Assembly: GCF_001238275.1 (NCBI RefSeq)
Contig: NZ_LGTB01000025.1
Coordinates: forward strand, 1-64,000
Direction of reading: 5' to 3'
DNA from: Bradyrhizobium viridifuturi
GTDB taxonomy: Bacteria; Pseudomonadota; Alphaproteobacteria; Rhizobiales; Xanthobacteraceae
Length of the DNA stretch: 64,000 nt
Shown: positions 40,012 to 48,927 of the stretch, one piece after another
Numbering within the stretch: position 1 is the stretch's first letter
Layout of the letters: the number at the start of each line of letters is the position of its first letter
The notes under the pieces: model-generated
Database searches by the model: none
The model's input: the letters and a program-made list of their open reading frames with translations, nothing else
Told to the model about the DNA's origin: nothing
Translations under genes and position numbers: made by a program

Positions 40012-41238
40012 TCACGCCTTCGAGATGCCGCCGTCGATCACCGGTCCCATCGCCTCGTAGCGTTCGCCGCTGAAGCGCGTCAGCTGCAGTTGCTCGAGCG
40101 GATAGTAGTCGGTCGACGAGGTGTTGATCCTGATGCCCGGCAGCAGCATGTCGGATTCGACATTCTTCAAATTCGCCGCCTGCTTGATGATGTTTTCGGA
40201 CGAGACGTCATCGCCGCACTGCTTGAGCACCTGAACCAGGATCTGGCTGGTGAGATAGCCTGTCACCGCGTAGATGTCGTTCTTGGCGGCGGCCGGATCG
40301 TATTTGTCGAGGAAGGCGCGCCATTTCTGGATCGCGGGATCGCTGTCCCAGGCCGCGTCGACGGGATCCTTCAAATAGGCGCTCGAGATGATCCCCTTCG
40401 ATACGTCGAACCCCGCGGCCTTCAGCGTCGATCCGGCGGACGAGGCGTTGTTGCCGATGTAATGCGCCGGCTGCCAGCCGAGCTCGGCGATCTTCTTGAT
40501 GCCCTGTGCTGCGAATTTCGGCGTGGTCATGCTCATGAACACGTTGGCGCCGGCGGATTTGCAGCGCACCACCTGGCTGTCGATGGTCGGGTCCGCGGTC
40601 TCATACGACAGCTCGGCCACGATTGCGGAGGTCTTGGCGCCAAGTCCGTCCTTGAAGCCTTTCAGCACGTCGCGGCCGAAATCGTCGTTCTGGTAGACGA
40701 TGCCGATCTTGGGGTCGGCCTGGGTCGCGAGCACGTGTTGCGCGAAGGCGCGCCCTTCGATCTGGTAGCAGGGCTGGAAACCCATGGTGTAGGGGAAATT
40801 CTTGTAGTCGCCGAACTTGGTCGCGCCCGAGGCGATGAAGAGGTGCGGGACCTTCTTCTGGTTCATGTACTTCATGATCGCCGCATTGGTGGGCGCACCG
40901 AGCGGCGCAAACAGGACGTCGATCTCGTCGCCTTCGACGAGCTTGCGCGCCTGCTCGACGGTCTTGGCCGGGCTGTAGGCGTCGTCATAGGTGATGTACT
41001 TGATCATGCGGCCGTTGATGCCGCCTTGCTCGTTGATCATCTTGAAATAGCCGCCGGGCGTGCGGCCGATCGACGAATAGACCGCAGCCGGTCCTGAATA
41101 GGCGTCGATGTTGCCGATCACGATCTCGGCTTTGCCCTTGGCGATCGCGGGCCTGCCGAGCAGCAGCGTGGCCGACGTGGCGGCTGCGCCCTTGATGAGA
41201 TGACGGCGAGTTGGTTGGATCGAACGGTTCCAAGGCAT
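40012..41238 (-). CDS. ABC transporter substrate-binding protein, branched-chain amino-acid type
   Basis: The 408 aa protein carries a Tat-type signal (TRRHLIKGAAATSATLLLGR) and a periplasmic-binding fold of the LivJ/amide-binding family: IVIGNIDAYSGPAAVYSSIG, then TYDDAYSPAKTVEQARKLVE and IGIVYQNDDFGRDVLKGFKD. It presumably binds an amino acid, amide or aromatic compound. No permease or ATPase gene is adjacent, so it is an orphan here. The export route by Tat is inferred from the RR motif. Confidence 0.9.
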   Translation of the reverse strand: MPWNRSIQPTRRHLIKGAAATSATLLLGRPAIAKGKAEIVIGNIDAYSGPAAVYSSIGRTPGGYFKMINEQGGINGRMIKYITYDDAYSPAKTVEQARKLVEGDEIDVLFAPLGAPTNAAIMKYMNQKKVPHLFIASGATKFGDYKNFPYTMGFQPCYQIEGRAFAQHVLATQADPKIGIVYQNDDFGRDVLKGFKDGLGAKTSAIVAELSYETADPTIDSQVVRCKSAGANVFMSMTTPKFAAQGIKKIAELGWQPAHYIGNNASSAGSTLKAAGFDVSKGIISSAYLKDPVDAAWDSDPAIQKWRAFLDKYDPAAAKNDIYAVTGYLTSQILVQVLKQCGDDVSSENIIKQAANLKNVESDMLLPGIRINTSSTDYYPLEQLQLTRFSGERYEAMGPVIDGGISKA

Positions 41239-41474
41239 TGCAGTCCTCCGCTTCTTCTTGTTGGCCGTTTTGGCATTGTTGGCCGTTTGGCAGCCTCTGA
41301 CGGGCGTGCCGGCTCGAATACCACGCAGGGCTCAAGCCGGATCAAATCAATCTATGTGAGGAGCGCGGCAGAACTTGTGTGTAGTCGCTGCCATCATGAA
41401 TATTGGCGCGGTGTCAGGGTGCGGAGCGGCGCGGCGGATCTGATAATCCGAGCCGCGCCGCGTATCGCAGCCGA

Positions 41475-41935
41475 TCAGGCCGGCAGCGCCCGGCCCGCCG
41501 CGCGACCGTGGGCCTTCAACGGGCGCACGGGGAAGACGCGATCGTAGGCGATGTTGAACACGAACGCGTAGACCAGATAGAACGCGACGATCGAGATATC
41601 CATCATCAGCGCGGCCCACAGCGAGACGCGAGATACCAGGCGACGAACGGGATCAGCAGCACGATCAGTCCGGCCTCGAACAGCATCGCGTGCGCAACGC
41701 GGATCGGCATCGTCTTGACGACGCGGCCGGTGAAGCGGACCAGCGCATGGTCGAAGCCGAGATTGAACAGCAAGTTCCAGATCGTCGCCACCGTCGCCGA
41801 GACGACGCCGATGACGCCCATATGGGCGACCGGCTGATTGAACAGCCAAGCGGCTGCCGGCGTGAAGATGGCGATACCGATCAATTCGAACAGGACTGCG
41901 TGCCTGATCCGGTCGGAGAAGGAACGCATGGACAT
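41475..41935 (-). CDS. PACE-family multidrug efflux transporter, one frame break
   Basis: The product has the PACE (bacterial transmembrane pair) pattern twice: RIRHAVLFELIGIAIFTP, then MPIRVAHAMLFEAGLIVLLI, each followed by W/F-N-x-x-F/Y-D (WNLLFNLGFDHAL; FNIAYDRVFP). Four helices give about 153 aa, the usual PACE length, exporting biguanides such as chlorhexidine and natural polyamines. The frame breaks near 41627: GCGAGACGCG should probably be GCGAGACCGCG, giving WYLAVSLWAALMMDISIV. It is divergent from a LysR gene at 42022, the arrangement typical of PACE genes. Confidence 0.85.
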
Positions 41936-42021
41936 TTGGAAACCCTTTCTTGTCGTTGTGATCGGGTTTCTATCTGATATTGTGGGATTACAAAGTTAGA
42001 TAATATCTGGAAAAGAGATAG

Positions 42022-42912
42022 ATGGCCATTTCCATGGACCAGCTCGAATCGTTCGTGGCGGCCGCCGAGCAGGGCTCGTTCTCGGGCGCGGCGCGGCTGC
42101 TGAAGAAGGCGCAATCGGCCGTCAGCACGCATGTCGCCAATTTGGAAACCGACCTCGGCATTGCGCTGTTCGACCGGGCCGGGCGCAACCCGGTGCTGAC
42201 CGAAGCGGGGGCGCGGCTGTTGCCGGAAGCGAAGCTGATCCTCGATCGCCGCGAGCACCTGATCGGCGTTGCCAGCAGCTTCGAGGCGCATGTCGAGAAG
42301 CGCCTGGTGGTGGCGATCGACGAGCTCTATCCGGAGAGCGCGGTCGGCGAACTGTTCGCGGAATTCGCCACGCGCTTTCCTCATGTCGAGCTTGAGCTGC
42401 TGTTTCCGATCATGGAGGACGTCAGCCGCCTCGTGCTCGACGGCAAGGCCGATGTCGGCGTGATGTGGCGGCAGGAGCAGCTGCCGCCCGAGCTCGGCTT
42501 CAAGACCATCGGCTGGGTGCCGCTGCAGCTGGTGTGCGGCAAGAACCATCCGCTCGCGCATGGAAAGGTGGACTGGGAGGAGCTGAAGCGGCATCGCCAG
42601 ATCATGGTCACGGTGCGCAACGAAGGAACCGAGCGGCACCGGCTGCGCGTCGCGGCGGAGGTGTGGTGGGTCGAGAGCCATTGGGTGATCCTGCAGATCC
42701 TCAAGCACGGCGTTGGCTGGGCGTTGATCCCGGCGCACATCATGGCGAGCTCGCAGGTCGCCGAGGAACTGGCGGTTCCCGAACTCGACTTCGACGAGGG
42801 TGCGCATCCCGTCGCGCTCGAAGTGGTCTGGCACAAGCAGCGGCCGGCTGGACCGGCGGCAAAATGGCTGCGCCGCCGTTTCGCCACGCGGCCGCCGATG
42901 CTCCGCCTGTGA
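42022..42912 (+). CDS. LysR-family regulator, probable PACE activator
   Basis: The 296 aa protein has a winged HTH at residues 1-62 (MDQLESFVAAAEQGSFSGAA, AVSTHVANLETDLGIALFDR) and a periplasmic-binding-like effector domain (LVVAIDELYPESAVGELFAE). It is divergent from the PACE gene; the 86 bp gap contains TATCT-N22-AGATA, an inverted pair that could be its operator. By analogy with AceR it may activate the PACE gene when polyamines are present, but this is inference. Confidence 0.9.
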   Translation: MAISMDQLESFVAAAEQGSFSGAARLLKKAQSAVSTHVANLETDLGIALFDRAGRNPVLTEAGARLLPEAKLILDRREHLIGVASSFEAHVEKRLVVAIDELYPESAVGELFAEFATRFPHVELELLFPIMEDVSRLVLDGKADVGVMWRQEQLPPELGFKTIGWVPLQLVCGKNHPLAHGKVDWEELKRHRQIMVTVRNEGTERHRLRVAAEVWWVESHWVILQILKHGVGWALIPAHIMASSQVAEELAVPELDFDEGAHPVALEVVWHKQRPAGPAAKWLRRRFATRPPMLRL

Positions 42913-43007
42913 GCGCCGGACGCGCGCGTCGTGCATCGCATGGCAGCTGACAGCGCGACCGCGATGTGTTGCCATGCCTGTCGCACTGACCTGACAGGGT
43001 GGAGACG

Positions 43008-43736
43008 ATGGCGAAGCAATTGGAAGGCAAGGTCGCGGCCGTGACCGGGGCGGCGTCCGGCATCGGACTTGCGAGCAGCGAGGCGATGCTGGCAGTCGGC
43101 GCGCGCGTGGTGATGGTCGACCGCGACGCCGCCGCGCTCGCGGCGCTCGCCGGCAGGCACGGCGATGCGGTGATCCCGCTGGTCATCGACCTGCTCGATC
43201 CCGCGGCCTGCGCGACGCTGCTGCCGCGCGTGCTGGAGAAGGCGGGCCAGCTCGACATCCTGCACGCCAATGCCGGCATCTATGTCGGCGGCGACCTCGT
43301 CGATGCCGACAGCGCCGCGATCGACCGGATGCTGAACCTCAACGTCAATGTCGTGATGAAGAACGTGCACGACGTGTTGCCGCACATGATCGCCCGGGGG
43401 ACCGGCGACATCATCGTCACGAGCTCGCTCGCCGCGCATTTTCCGACGCCCTGGGAGCCGGTCTACGCGTCGTCGAAATGGGCGATCAACTGCTTCGTCC
43501 AGACGGTGCGCCGCCAGGTGTTCAAGCACGGCATCCGCGTCGGCTCGATCTCGCCGGGGCCGGTGATCAGCGCGCTGCTCGCCGACTGGCCGGCGGAGAA
43601 GCTCGCGGAAGCCAAAGCGTCGGGCAGTCTGCTTGAGGCAAGCGAAGTCGCCGAGGTCGTGCTGTTCATGCTGACTAGGCCGCGCGGCATGACGATCCGC
43701 GACGTCGTCATGCTGCCGACGAATTTCGATCTGTAA
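43008..43736 (+). CDS. SDR oxidoreductase, ribitol-dehydrogenase-like
   Basis: The 242 aa protein has TGAASGIGLAS as cofactor motif, HANAGIYVGG, and the catalytic Tyr-Lys YASSKWAINCF. It matches ribitol 2-dehydrogenase-like SDRs (VDRDAAALAALAGRHGDAV; SISPGPVISALL). GGTGGAG precedes the ATG. The role is NAD-dependent oxidation of a polyol; no transporter or other polyol gene is adjacent. A C-terminal stretch GMTIRDVVMLPTNFDL is complete. Monocistronic. Confidence 0.85.
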   Translation: MAKQLEGKVAAVTGAASGIGLASSEAMLAVGARVVMVDRDAAALAALAGRHGDAVIPLVIDLLDPAACATLLPRVLEKAGQLDILHANAGIYVGGDLVDADSAAIDRMLNLNVNVVMKNVHDVLPHMIARGTGDIIVTSSLAAHFPTPWEPVYASSKWAINCFVQTVRRQVFKHGIRVGSISPGPVISALLADWPAEKLAEAKASGSLLEASEVAEVVLFMLTRPRGMTIRDVVMLPTNFDL

Positions 43737-43843
43737 GGCGGGGGCCCGCGCGGGCTCCGAATTTTGTCCGGCGCAGCGGGATTATTCCGCGCCTGCGAGG
43801 GTTCAATAGGGCGCACAACAACATCTCTCAGGGAGGCTTTTTC

Positions 43844-44335
43844 ATGCGTCGTGTCAGTCTGTCTTTGTTCCAATCCATCACCATCCTCGCCGCCACGCCT
43901 GCGCTGGCGCAGGCACCGTTGGTCGAGAAGAACGTCTCGATGGCGATGTCGCTGGCGATCATGCAGGCGGCGATCGATCAGTGCACCAAGGACGGCTACA
44001 AGGTGTCGGTCGTGATCGTCGACAAGGGCGGCAATGTCGCGGCCTCGGTTCGCGGCGACGGCACCGGCCCGCACACCATGGAATTCGCGCGAATGAAAGC
44101 CTACACGGCGCGCACCCGCAGCCAGACCTCGCTCGCGACGATGAAGCAGATGGAAGATCCCGCTAACGCCTTCCTCAAGCAGATCCCGAATGTTGTCGGC
44201 GTCGGCGGCGGCGTTCCGATCAAGGCCGGCAGCGAGGTGATCGGGGCTGTCGGCGTCTCGGGCGCGCCCGGCGGCGAGAAGGATGAGGTCTGCGCCAATG
44301 CCGGCATTGCGAAGGTGGCGGACGCGCTGAAATAG
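43844..44335 (+). CDS. GlcG/HbpS-like haem-binding-type secreted protein
   Basis: The 163 aa product has a signal-like N-terminus (LFQSITILAATPALA) and a GlcG/HbpS fold: LAIMQAAIDQCTKDGYKVSV, VIVDKGGNVAASVRGDGTG, then GGGVPIKAGSEVIGAVGVSG. The family binds haem, cobalamin or catabolic intermediates, or is chaperone-like; no function is assigned here. It follows the polyol SDR by 107 bp on the same strand, likely a separate transcript, and is followed by repeat elements. Confidence 0.85.
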   Translation: MRRVSLSLFQSITILAATPALAQAPLVEKNVSMAMSLAIMQAAIDQCTKDGYKVSVVIVDKGGNVAASVRGDGTGPHTMEFARMKAYTARTRSQTSLATMKQMEDPANAFLKQIPNVVGVGGGVPIKAGSEVIGAVGVSGAPGGEKDEVCANAGIAKVADALK

Positions 44336-44399
44336 CGCCGAGAGACGATATGATGACAAGGCGGTGGGCGTTGCGGATCGCGCGGCGCCCCCCGCTGCT

Positions 44400-44455
44400 A
44401 AAGCATGATCCGGAAAAGTGCTTGGCGGTCTTCCGAAAAGATCATGCTCAAACAA
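44400..44455 (+). repeat. Dispersed palindromic element, copy 1
   Basis: AAAGCATGATCCGGAAAAGT then TTCCGAAAAGATCATGCTCA: AGCATGATC pairs with GATCATGCT. A second copy is at 47107-47161; this element is a common dispersed repeat of bradyrhizobia in my knowledge. Confidence 0.75.
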
Positions 44456-44459
44456 TGAA

Positions 44460-44502
44460 CTAAAGCGCGATGACAATTCAACCCAATCTCATCGCGCTTT
44501 AG
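44460..44502. repeat. 14-bp inverted repeat / possible terminator
   Basis: CTAAAGCGCGATGA (44460-44473) pairs with TCATCGCGCTTTAG (44489-44502). It overlaps the TetR stop codon. Confidence 0.6.
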
Positions 44503-45161
44503 ACCGCGAGTAGCTCTTCCACGGCGCTGCCGGCGCGCTTCGCCTTCTTCGCCCTGGCCGGTGCGAACAGGTTGCCTGCGGCGAGGCCTGCGGTATCGGC
44601 GACGGCCGGATCACCCGACACCATGGCGGCGACGATGGCGCCGTCGATCAACAGCGCGAGCTGATGCGCCAGCACGGCCGGCTCGGTCGCGCCCATCTCG
44701 GCGGCGAGCTTCTCGATATGCGCCAGCACCACCTTCTTGTGCTTCAGTGCGATGTTGCGGAACTGCTTGGCATCCTTGTCGTGCTCGGCGACCGCATTGA
44801 TGAAGGGGCAGCCGTAGAAGCGTTCCTCGGCGAACCAGGATTTCAGGGCAGGGAAGATCCGCGACAGCTTCGTCTGCGGATCGCCGCCGCCGGCCTCGAT
44901 CGCGCCGATGAACCATTCGCGCCACTGCCGGCCTTCGCTCTCGAGCACCGCATGCACGAGGTTGGTTTTCGAGCCGAACAGTTTGTAGAGCGTGGTCTTC
45001 GCGGTTCCAGCCTCGTCGATGATCGCATCGATCCCGGTGGCGTTGATGCCGTTCTTGCAGAACAGATGCGTCGCCGCATTGAGCAGGCGTCCGCGCGCCG
45101 ATTCATCGTCGCCGGCGCTGAACGCCGCGGCTGGTTTTTTCTTCGCAATCGATTTGGCCAT
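44499..45161 (-). CDS. TetR-family regulator
   Basis: The 220 aa protein has an N-terminal TetR HTH (ARGRLLNAATHLFCKNGINA, then IIDEAGTAKTTLYKLFGSKT) with a Lys-rich preceding tail (MAKSIAKKKPAAAF). The effector-binding half lies in residues 80-215. A longer start 12 codons upstream exists, without clear ribosome site. It is divergent from the OsmC/flavoprotein/rhodanese/cyanase run at 45417, separated by 255 bp, and is likely its repressor (inference). Confidence 0.85.
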   Translation of the reverse strand: MAKSIAKKKPAAAFSAGDDESARGRLLNAATHLFCKNGINATGIDAIIDEAGTAKTTLYKLFGSKTNLVHAVLESEGRQWREWFIGAIEAGGGDPQTKLSRIFPALKSWFAEERFYGCPFINAVAEHDKDAKQFRNIALKHKKVVLAHIEKLAAEMGATEPAVLAHQLALLIDGAIVAAMVSGDPAVADTAGLAAGNLFAPARAKKAKRAGSAVEELLAV

Positions 45162-45416
45162 GCGCGGCAGTAAATCGGAGCGCGGCGAAATCATCAAGCC
45201 GCATCTTCATGCGCGCCTTCCTGCGCTGAAAATAATCGCAGGCCCGCGGCATCTGCTTGGCGATTGAGCAAGACGGCGCTGATCAATCCGCAGGCAGACC
45301 CCCTTAAGCGCCTGCGGAATTTCGCCTTTTGATCTGGGGCCGGACTGGCACGCTTCGTGCAGGAAACAGACCGTTCGGTATCCTGACCAATTCCATCGCT
45401 CCCAGGGAGAAAACTG

Positions 45417-45959
45417 ATGACCGCTGTCGCCCAGAAAACCGCACTGACCGGCTGCCTCGCGCCGATCGACAGAGGCGGGCTCGAGCAGCTCATTGCCAAC
45501 GGCAAGGCCAACCCGAAGGTCGTCAAGACCTTGAAGTGCAAGACGGTGGCCGAGGGCAAGTTCCGCCACGCCAACTACATCCGCAACCTCGCGCCCTACA
45601 TCGTCGACGAGCCGCCGGGCCTGCTTGGTGACGACACTGCGCCCAATCCCTCCGAAGCCTCGCTCGCCGCGCTCGGCTCCTGCCTTGCAGTCGGCCTGCA
45701 CGCCAACGCCGTGCATCGCGGCTGGATCGTCAACAAGCTCGAGCTCGAGCTCGAGGGCGACCTCAACATCACGGCGGTGTGGGGCACCGGCGACGTCAGC
45801 GAGAAGCCGGTCGGCTTCACCGACGTCCGCGTCAAGGTCGACATGGAGTGTGAAGGCATCGCGCAGGGCGAGATCGACGCGCTGGTGGCGCATGTGAAGA
45901 AGTGGTCGCCGGTCGCCAACACCTTCACCCGCCCCGTCAATCTCGAGGTCAGCGCTTAG
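45417..45959 (+). CDS. OsmC-family protein
   Basis: The 180 aa protein is OsmC/Ohr-like: NPSEASLAALGSCLAVGLHA carries the buried resolving-type Cys (GSCLAV), followed by ELEGDLNITAVWGTGDVSEK and VDMECEGIAQGEIDALVAHV. Typical OsmC proteins reduce organic hydroperoxides through two Cys; the first Cys motif here is unclear, so peroxide activity is uncertain. CAGGGAG precedes the start. It is first of four co-directional genes, 35 bp before the flavoprotein. Confidence 0.85.
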   Translation: MTAVAQKTALTGCLAPIDRGGLEQLIANGKANPKVVKTLKCKTVAEGKFRHANYIRNLAPYIVDEPPGLLGDDTAPNPSEASLAALGSCLAVGLHANAVHRGWIVNKLELELEGDLNITAVWGTGDVSEKPVGFTDVRVKVDMECEGIAQGEIDALVAHVKKWSPVANTFTRPVNLEVSA

Positions 45960-45994
45960 GCGCCAATCGGCAATTCAAGGTGCGGAGATCACCC

Positions 45995-47107
45995 ATGGGT
46001 TCACTGGCTTTGTCGCGGGTCGCAGCTCAAGATCCCGCACCGACCATCACGGACGAGGTCGCGCGCCTCGCCCGCCAGGAGCTGGCACCAATCGCATCCG
46101 CGATCGATGCCGGCTCAATCTATCCCGGCGAATTCCTGCGCCGGCTCGGCGAGGTCGGGGCGTGGAGCAGCCATGTGCCGCAGGAGGGCCCCGCCGACCT
46201 GCGCTGGGCCATCCAGTCGATGGCCGCGATCGGCGAGGTCTGTGGCGCCACCGCCTTCATGGCCTGGTGCCAGAACACGCTGGTCTGGTACGTCGCCAAT
46301 TCCACCAATGTGAAGCTCGCCGCGCGCTTCGGCGACTGCTTCTCCCGCGGGCGCGTGCTGGGCGGCACCGGGCTTTCCAACCCCATGAAGAGCTTCTTCG
46401 GCATCGAGCGGCTGAAGCTCAGGGGTCGCAAGGTCGACGGCGGCTACATCGTCCGCGGCGCGCTGCCCTGGGTGTCGAACCTCGGGCCCGGCCATTACTT
46501 CGGCACCATCTTCGAGCGCGAGGAGGAGGACGGCGGCACGGTCATGTTCCTGGCCGATTGCTCCGATCCCGCGATCACGCTGACGCCGTGCAAGCCGTTC
46601 CTGGCGATGGACGGCACCGGCACCTACGGCGTTCAGTTCCGCGACGTGTTCGTGCCGGATGAATTGATCCTCGCCGAGCCCGCCGCTCCCTTCGTCAGGA
46701 AGATCCGCGCCGGATTCATCCTGCTGCAGGCCGGCATCGGCCTCGGGCTGATGCGGGACTGCATCAACATCATGGACGAGGTCCACGCGCCGCTCGGTCA
46801 CGTCAACCGCTATCTGCCGCAGCAGCCGCTGCAATTCCGCGAGCTCTATGCCGAGTTCGAGAAGGAGGCGATGACGCTGGCGGGCGATCCCTACAACGCC
46901 GACGATAGCTACTGGCGCCGCGTCGTCGCGCTCCGCTTGCGTATCGGCGATGCCAGCGTCGCGGTCGCGCATGCGGCGATGCTCCATTGCGGCGCGCGCG
47001 GCTACCTGATGAGCCACCGCGCCCAGCGCCGGCTGCGCGAAGCCTATTTCGTCGCCATCGTCACGCCCGCCACCAAGCAGCTGCGCAAGATGCTGGCGGA
47101 CGGCTGA
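45995..47107 (+). CDS. Acyl-CoA-dehydrogenase-fold flavoprotein lacking the catalytic Glu motif
   Basis: The 370 aa product has the ACAD order of domains: N-terminal helical (ARQELAPIASAID), the middle beta domain (GGTGLSNPMKSFFGIERLKL; LPWVSNLGPGHYFGTI) with FAD-binding pattern, and C-terminal helical bundle (AVAHAAMLHCGARGYLMSHR). The usual IYEGT-type base region reads FVAIVTPATKQLRKML, so the catalytic Glu is not at its normal place; a monooxygenase or other flavin activity is possible. It is 35 bp after osmC. Cytosolic. GCGGAG precedes the start. Confidence 0.8.
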   Translation: MGSLALSRVAAQDPAPTITDEVARLARQELAPIASAIDAGSIYPGEFLRRLGEVGAWSSHVPQEGPADLRWAIQSMAAIGEVCGATAFMAWCQNTLVWYVANSTNVKLAARFGDCFSRGRVLGGTGLSNPMKSFFGIERLKLRGRKVDGGYIVRGALPWVSNLGPGHYFGTIFEREEEDGGTVMFLADCSDPAITLTPCKPFLAMDGTGTYGVQFRDVFVPDELILAEPAAPFVRKIRAGFILLQAGIGLGLMRDCINIMDEVHAPLGHVNRYLPQQPLQFRELYAEFEKEAMTLAGDPYNADDSYWRRVVALRLRIGDASVAVAHAAMLHCGARGYLMSHRAQRRLREAYFVAIVTPATKQLRKMLADG

Positions 47108-47161
47108 AGCATGATCCGGAAAAGTGGGGACCGGTTTTCCGAAGAGATCATGCTCAAACAA
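47107..47161 (+). repeat. Dispersed palindromic element, copy 2
   Basis: AAGCATGATCCGGAAAAGTG and TTTTCCGAAGAGATCATGCT form the same inverted repeat as copy 1 at 44400-44455; it begins on the last base of the flavoprotein stop codon and separates it from the rhodanese gene. Confidence 0.75.
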
Positions 47162-47203
47162 GTTCGGGACCACCACGACTGCAACCGCAAACAGGAGAGA
47201 GCC

Positions 47204-48082
47204 ATGACGGACGTTCTGATCACCGCCGGCGAACTAGCCGAGCTCGTCACAAAGGAGCCGTGTGTCGTCATCGACACGCGCAATCCGGATGCCTATGCGG
47301 CGGGACATCTGCCCGGCGCGGTCAATGTGCATGACATCTTCACCTATCTTGCGACTTCGACGCCGGAGGGCATGCACGCGCTGAAGACCAAGTTCGCCGA
47401 CGCCTTCGGCGCCGCCGGCCTCTCCGGCAAGGAGACTGCCGTGATCTACGAGCAGTCGATGAATTCCGGTTTCGGCCAGTCCTGCCGCGGTTACTACCTG
47501 CTGGCGATGCTGGGCTATCCCAAGATCAAGGTGCTGCACGGCGGCTTCGATGCCTGGAAGGCGGCGGACCTGCCGGTCACGACTGACGTTGCGGTGCCGG
47601 CGAAGGCCGGATTCGCCATCGTGCCGGAGGCCGGCGACATCATGATCGATGCCAAGGCGATGCTGGCGGCGGTCGGCAAGCCGGGTGTCGCGATCCTCGA
47701 CGTGCGCGACGTCGACGAGTGGATCGGCGAGAGCTCGTCGCCTTACGGGAAGGATTTCTGCCCGCGCAAGGGTCGCATCCCCGGCGCGGTCTGGCTCGAA
47801 TGGTATCGGATGATGAAGCCGACCGGCGAGGGGCCGCGCTTCAAGTCAAAGGACGAGATCCTCGCCGAATGCGCGACCGTCGGCATCTCGCAGACCACGC
47901 CGGTCTATCTCTACTGCTTCAAGGGGGCACGTGCCTCGAACACCTTCCTGGCGCTGAAGAACGCCGGCGTAAAGGACGTGCGGATGTACTTCGGCTCCTG
48001 GAACGAATGGTCGCGCGATCCGGCACTGCCGATCGACGAAGGCTTGCCGACCGCTGCCGTCGTAACAGGCAAAGCGGCATAA
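47204..48082 (+). CDS. Two-domain rhodanese-type sulfurtransferase
   Basis: The 292 aa protein has two rhodanese domains: the first starts VVIDTRNPDAYAAGHLPGAV and lacks the Cys, while the second carries ILDVRDVDEWIGESSSPYGK and the active Cys238 in YCFKGARAS. The pattern (CFKGxRAS, not CxxGxR) is atypical of thiosulfate:cyanide sulfurtransferases, but similar proteins exist. ACAGGAGAGAG precedes the start. It follows the flavoprotein by 96 bp across the repeat and precedes the cyanase by 99 bp. Confidence 0.88.
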   Translation: MTDVLITAGELAELVTKEPCVVIDTRNPDAYAAGHLPGAVNVHDIFTYLATSTPEGMHALKTKFADAFGAAGLSGKETAVIYEQSMNSGFGQSCRGYYLLAMLGYPKIKVLHGGFDAWKAADLPVTTDVAVPAKAGFAIVPEAGDIMIDAKAMLAAVGKPGVAILDVRDVDEWIGESSSPYGKDFCPRKGRIPGAVWLEWYRMMKPTGEGPRFKSKDEILAECATVGISQTTPVYLYCFKGARASNTFLALKNAGVKDVRMYFGSWNEWSRDPALPIDEGLPTAAVVTGKAA

Positions 48083-48181
48083 AATCTGCATGTTTGTCGG
48101 CGTCCGGCGGCATAAGATGCGGCCGGACGCTGATCAATGCCGGCGTCGTTACTGCGTGCCGGTCCCCACGGAGGAAGCCTC

Positions 48182-48670
48182 ATGAAACGCGAAGACCTCA
48201 CCGAAAAGCTGCTCGACATCAAGCGCGAGAAGGGCTGGAGCTGGAAGCATATCTGCGAGAAGATCGGCGGCTATTCCGAGGTCTTGATCGTTGGCGCGAT
48301 CCTCGGCCAGATGAAATTGACAAAACCGCAGGCGGCCAATGCCGGCGAGCTGTTCGGCCTGTCGAAGGCCGAGACCGCGATGCTCAACGAGGTGCCGATG
48401 CGCGGCACCGGCACGCCGATGCCGCCGACCGATCCCCTGATCTACCGCTTCTACGAGATGGTGATGGTCAACGGCCCGGCGTGGAAGGCGTTGATCGAGG
48501 AGGAGTTCGGCGACGGCATCATGTCGGCGATCGACTTCGACATGGCGATGGAGCGCGTCGCCAATCCGAAGGGCGATCGCGTCAAGATCACCATGAGCGG
48601 CAAGTTCCTGCCCTACAAATATTATGGTGCCAGCGGCAACGTGCCGGAATACGGCTTCAAGGAAGGGTGA
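48182..48670 (+). CDS. cynS: Cyanate hydratase (cyanase)
   Basis: The 162 aa protein has an N-terminal HTH-like domain (LTEKLLDIKREKGWSWKHIC) and the cyanase C-terminal core: Arg89 and Glu92 in YRFYE and Ser115 in GIMSAIDF match E. coli Arg96, Glu99 and Ser122 in spacing. It converts cyanate and bicarbonate to ammonia and CO2, forming a decamer. It is the last of the OsmC-flavoprotein-rhodanese-cyanase series. No cynT or cynR is adjacent; control may come from the divergent TetR (inference). Confidence 0.95.
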   Translation: MKREDLTEKLLDIKREKGWSWKHICEKIGGYSEVLIVGAILGQMKLTKPQAANAGELFGLSKAETAMLNEVPMRGTGTPMPPTDPLIYRFYEMVMVNGPAWKALIEEEFGDGIMSAIDFDMAMERVANPKGDRVKITMSGKFLPYKYYGASGNVPEYGFKEG

Positions 48671-48927
48671 GGGCGGCGCGGAGCGGCGATCCGGAACATA
48701 AGGATTCCGGGTTTGGTCCCCTTGGATCATCCCGGAACGACAGGGTGAGGCCCGTCGCTCAAACTCCGTTCGCACCTTCTCAATCGATACTATTTCCGGG
48801 ATACATAAGGCGTCGCTTTCTGCGCGCCTTTCCGAATGGAGCGCGCTATCGCAAATACAAGTAGCTGCTGACTCGTCCTGCAACCTCATGCTATCTCACT
48901 TGACTGTCGGTCGGGGCGGGAAGTCAC

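Noticed and set aside
43740..43765. Terminator after the ribitol-type SDR
   Set aside because: The GCCCGCGCGGGC palindrome has almost no loop and only a weak T tract, so it is not listed as a feature.
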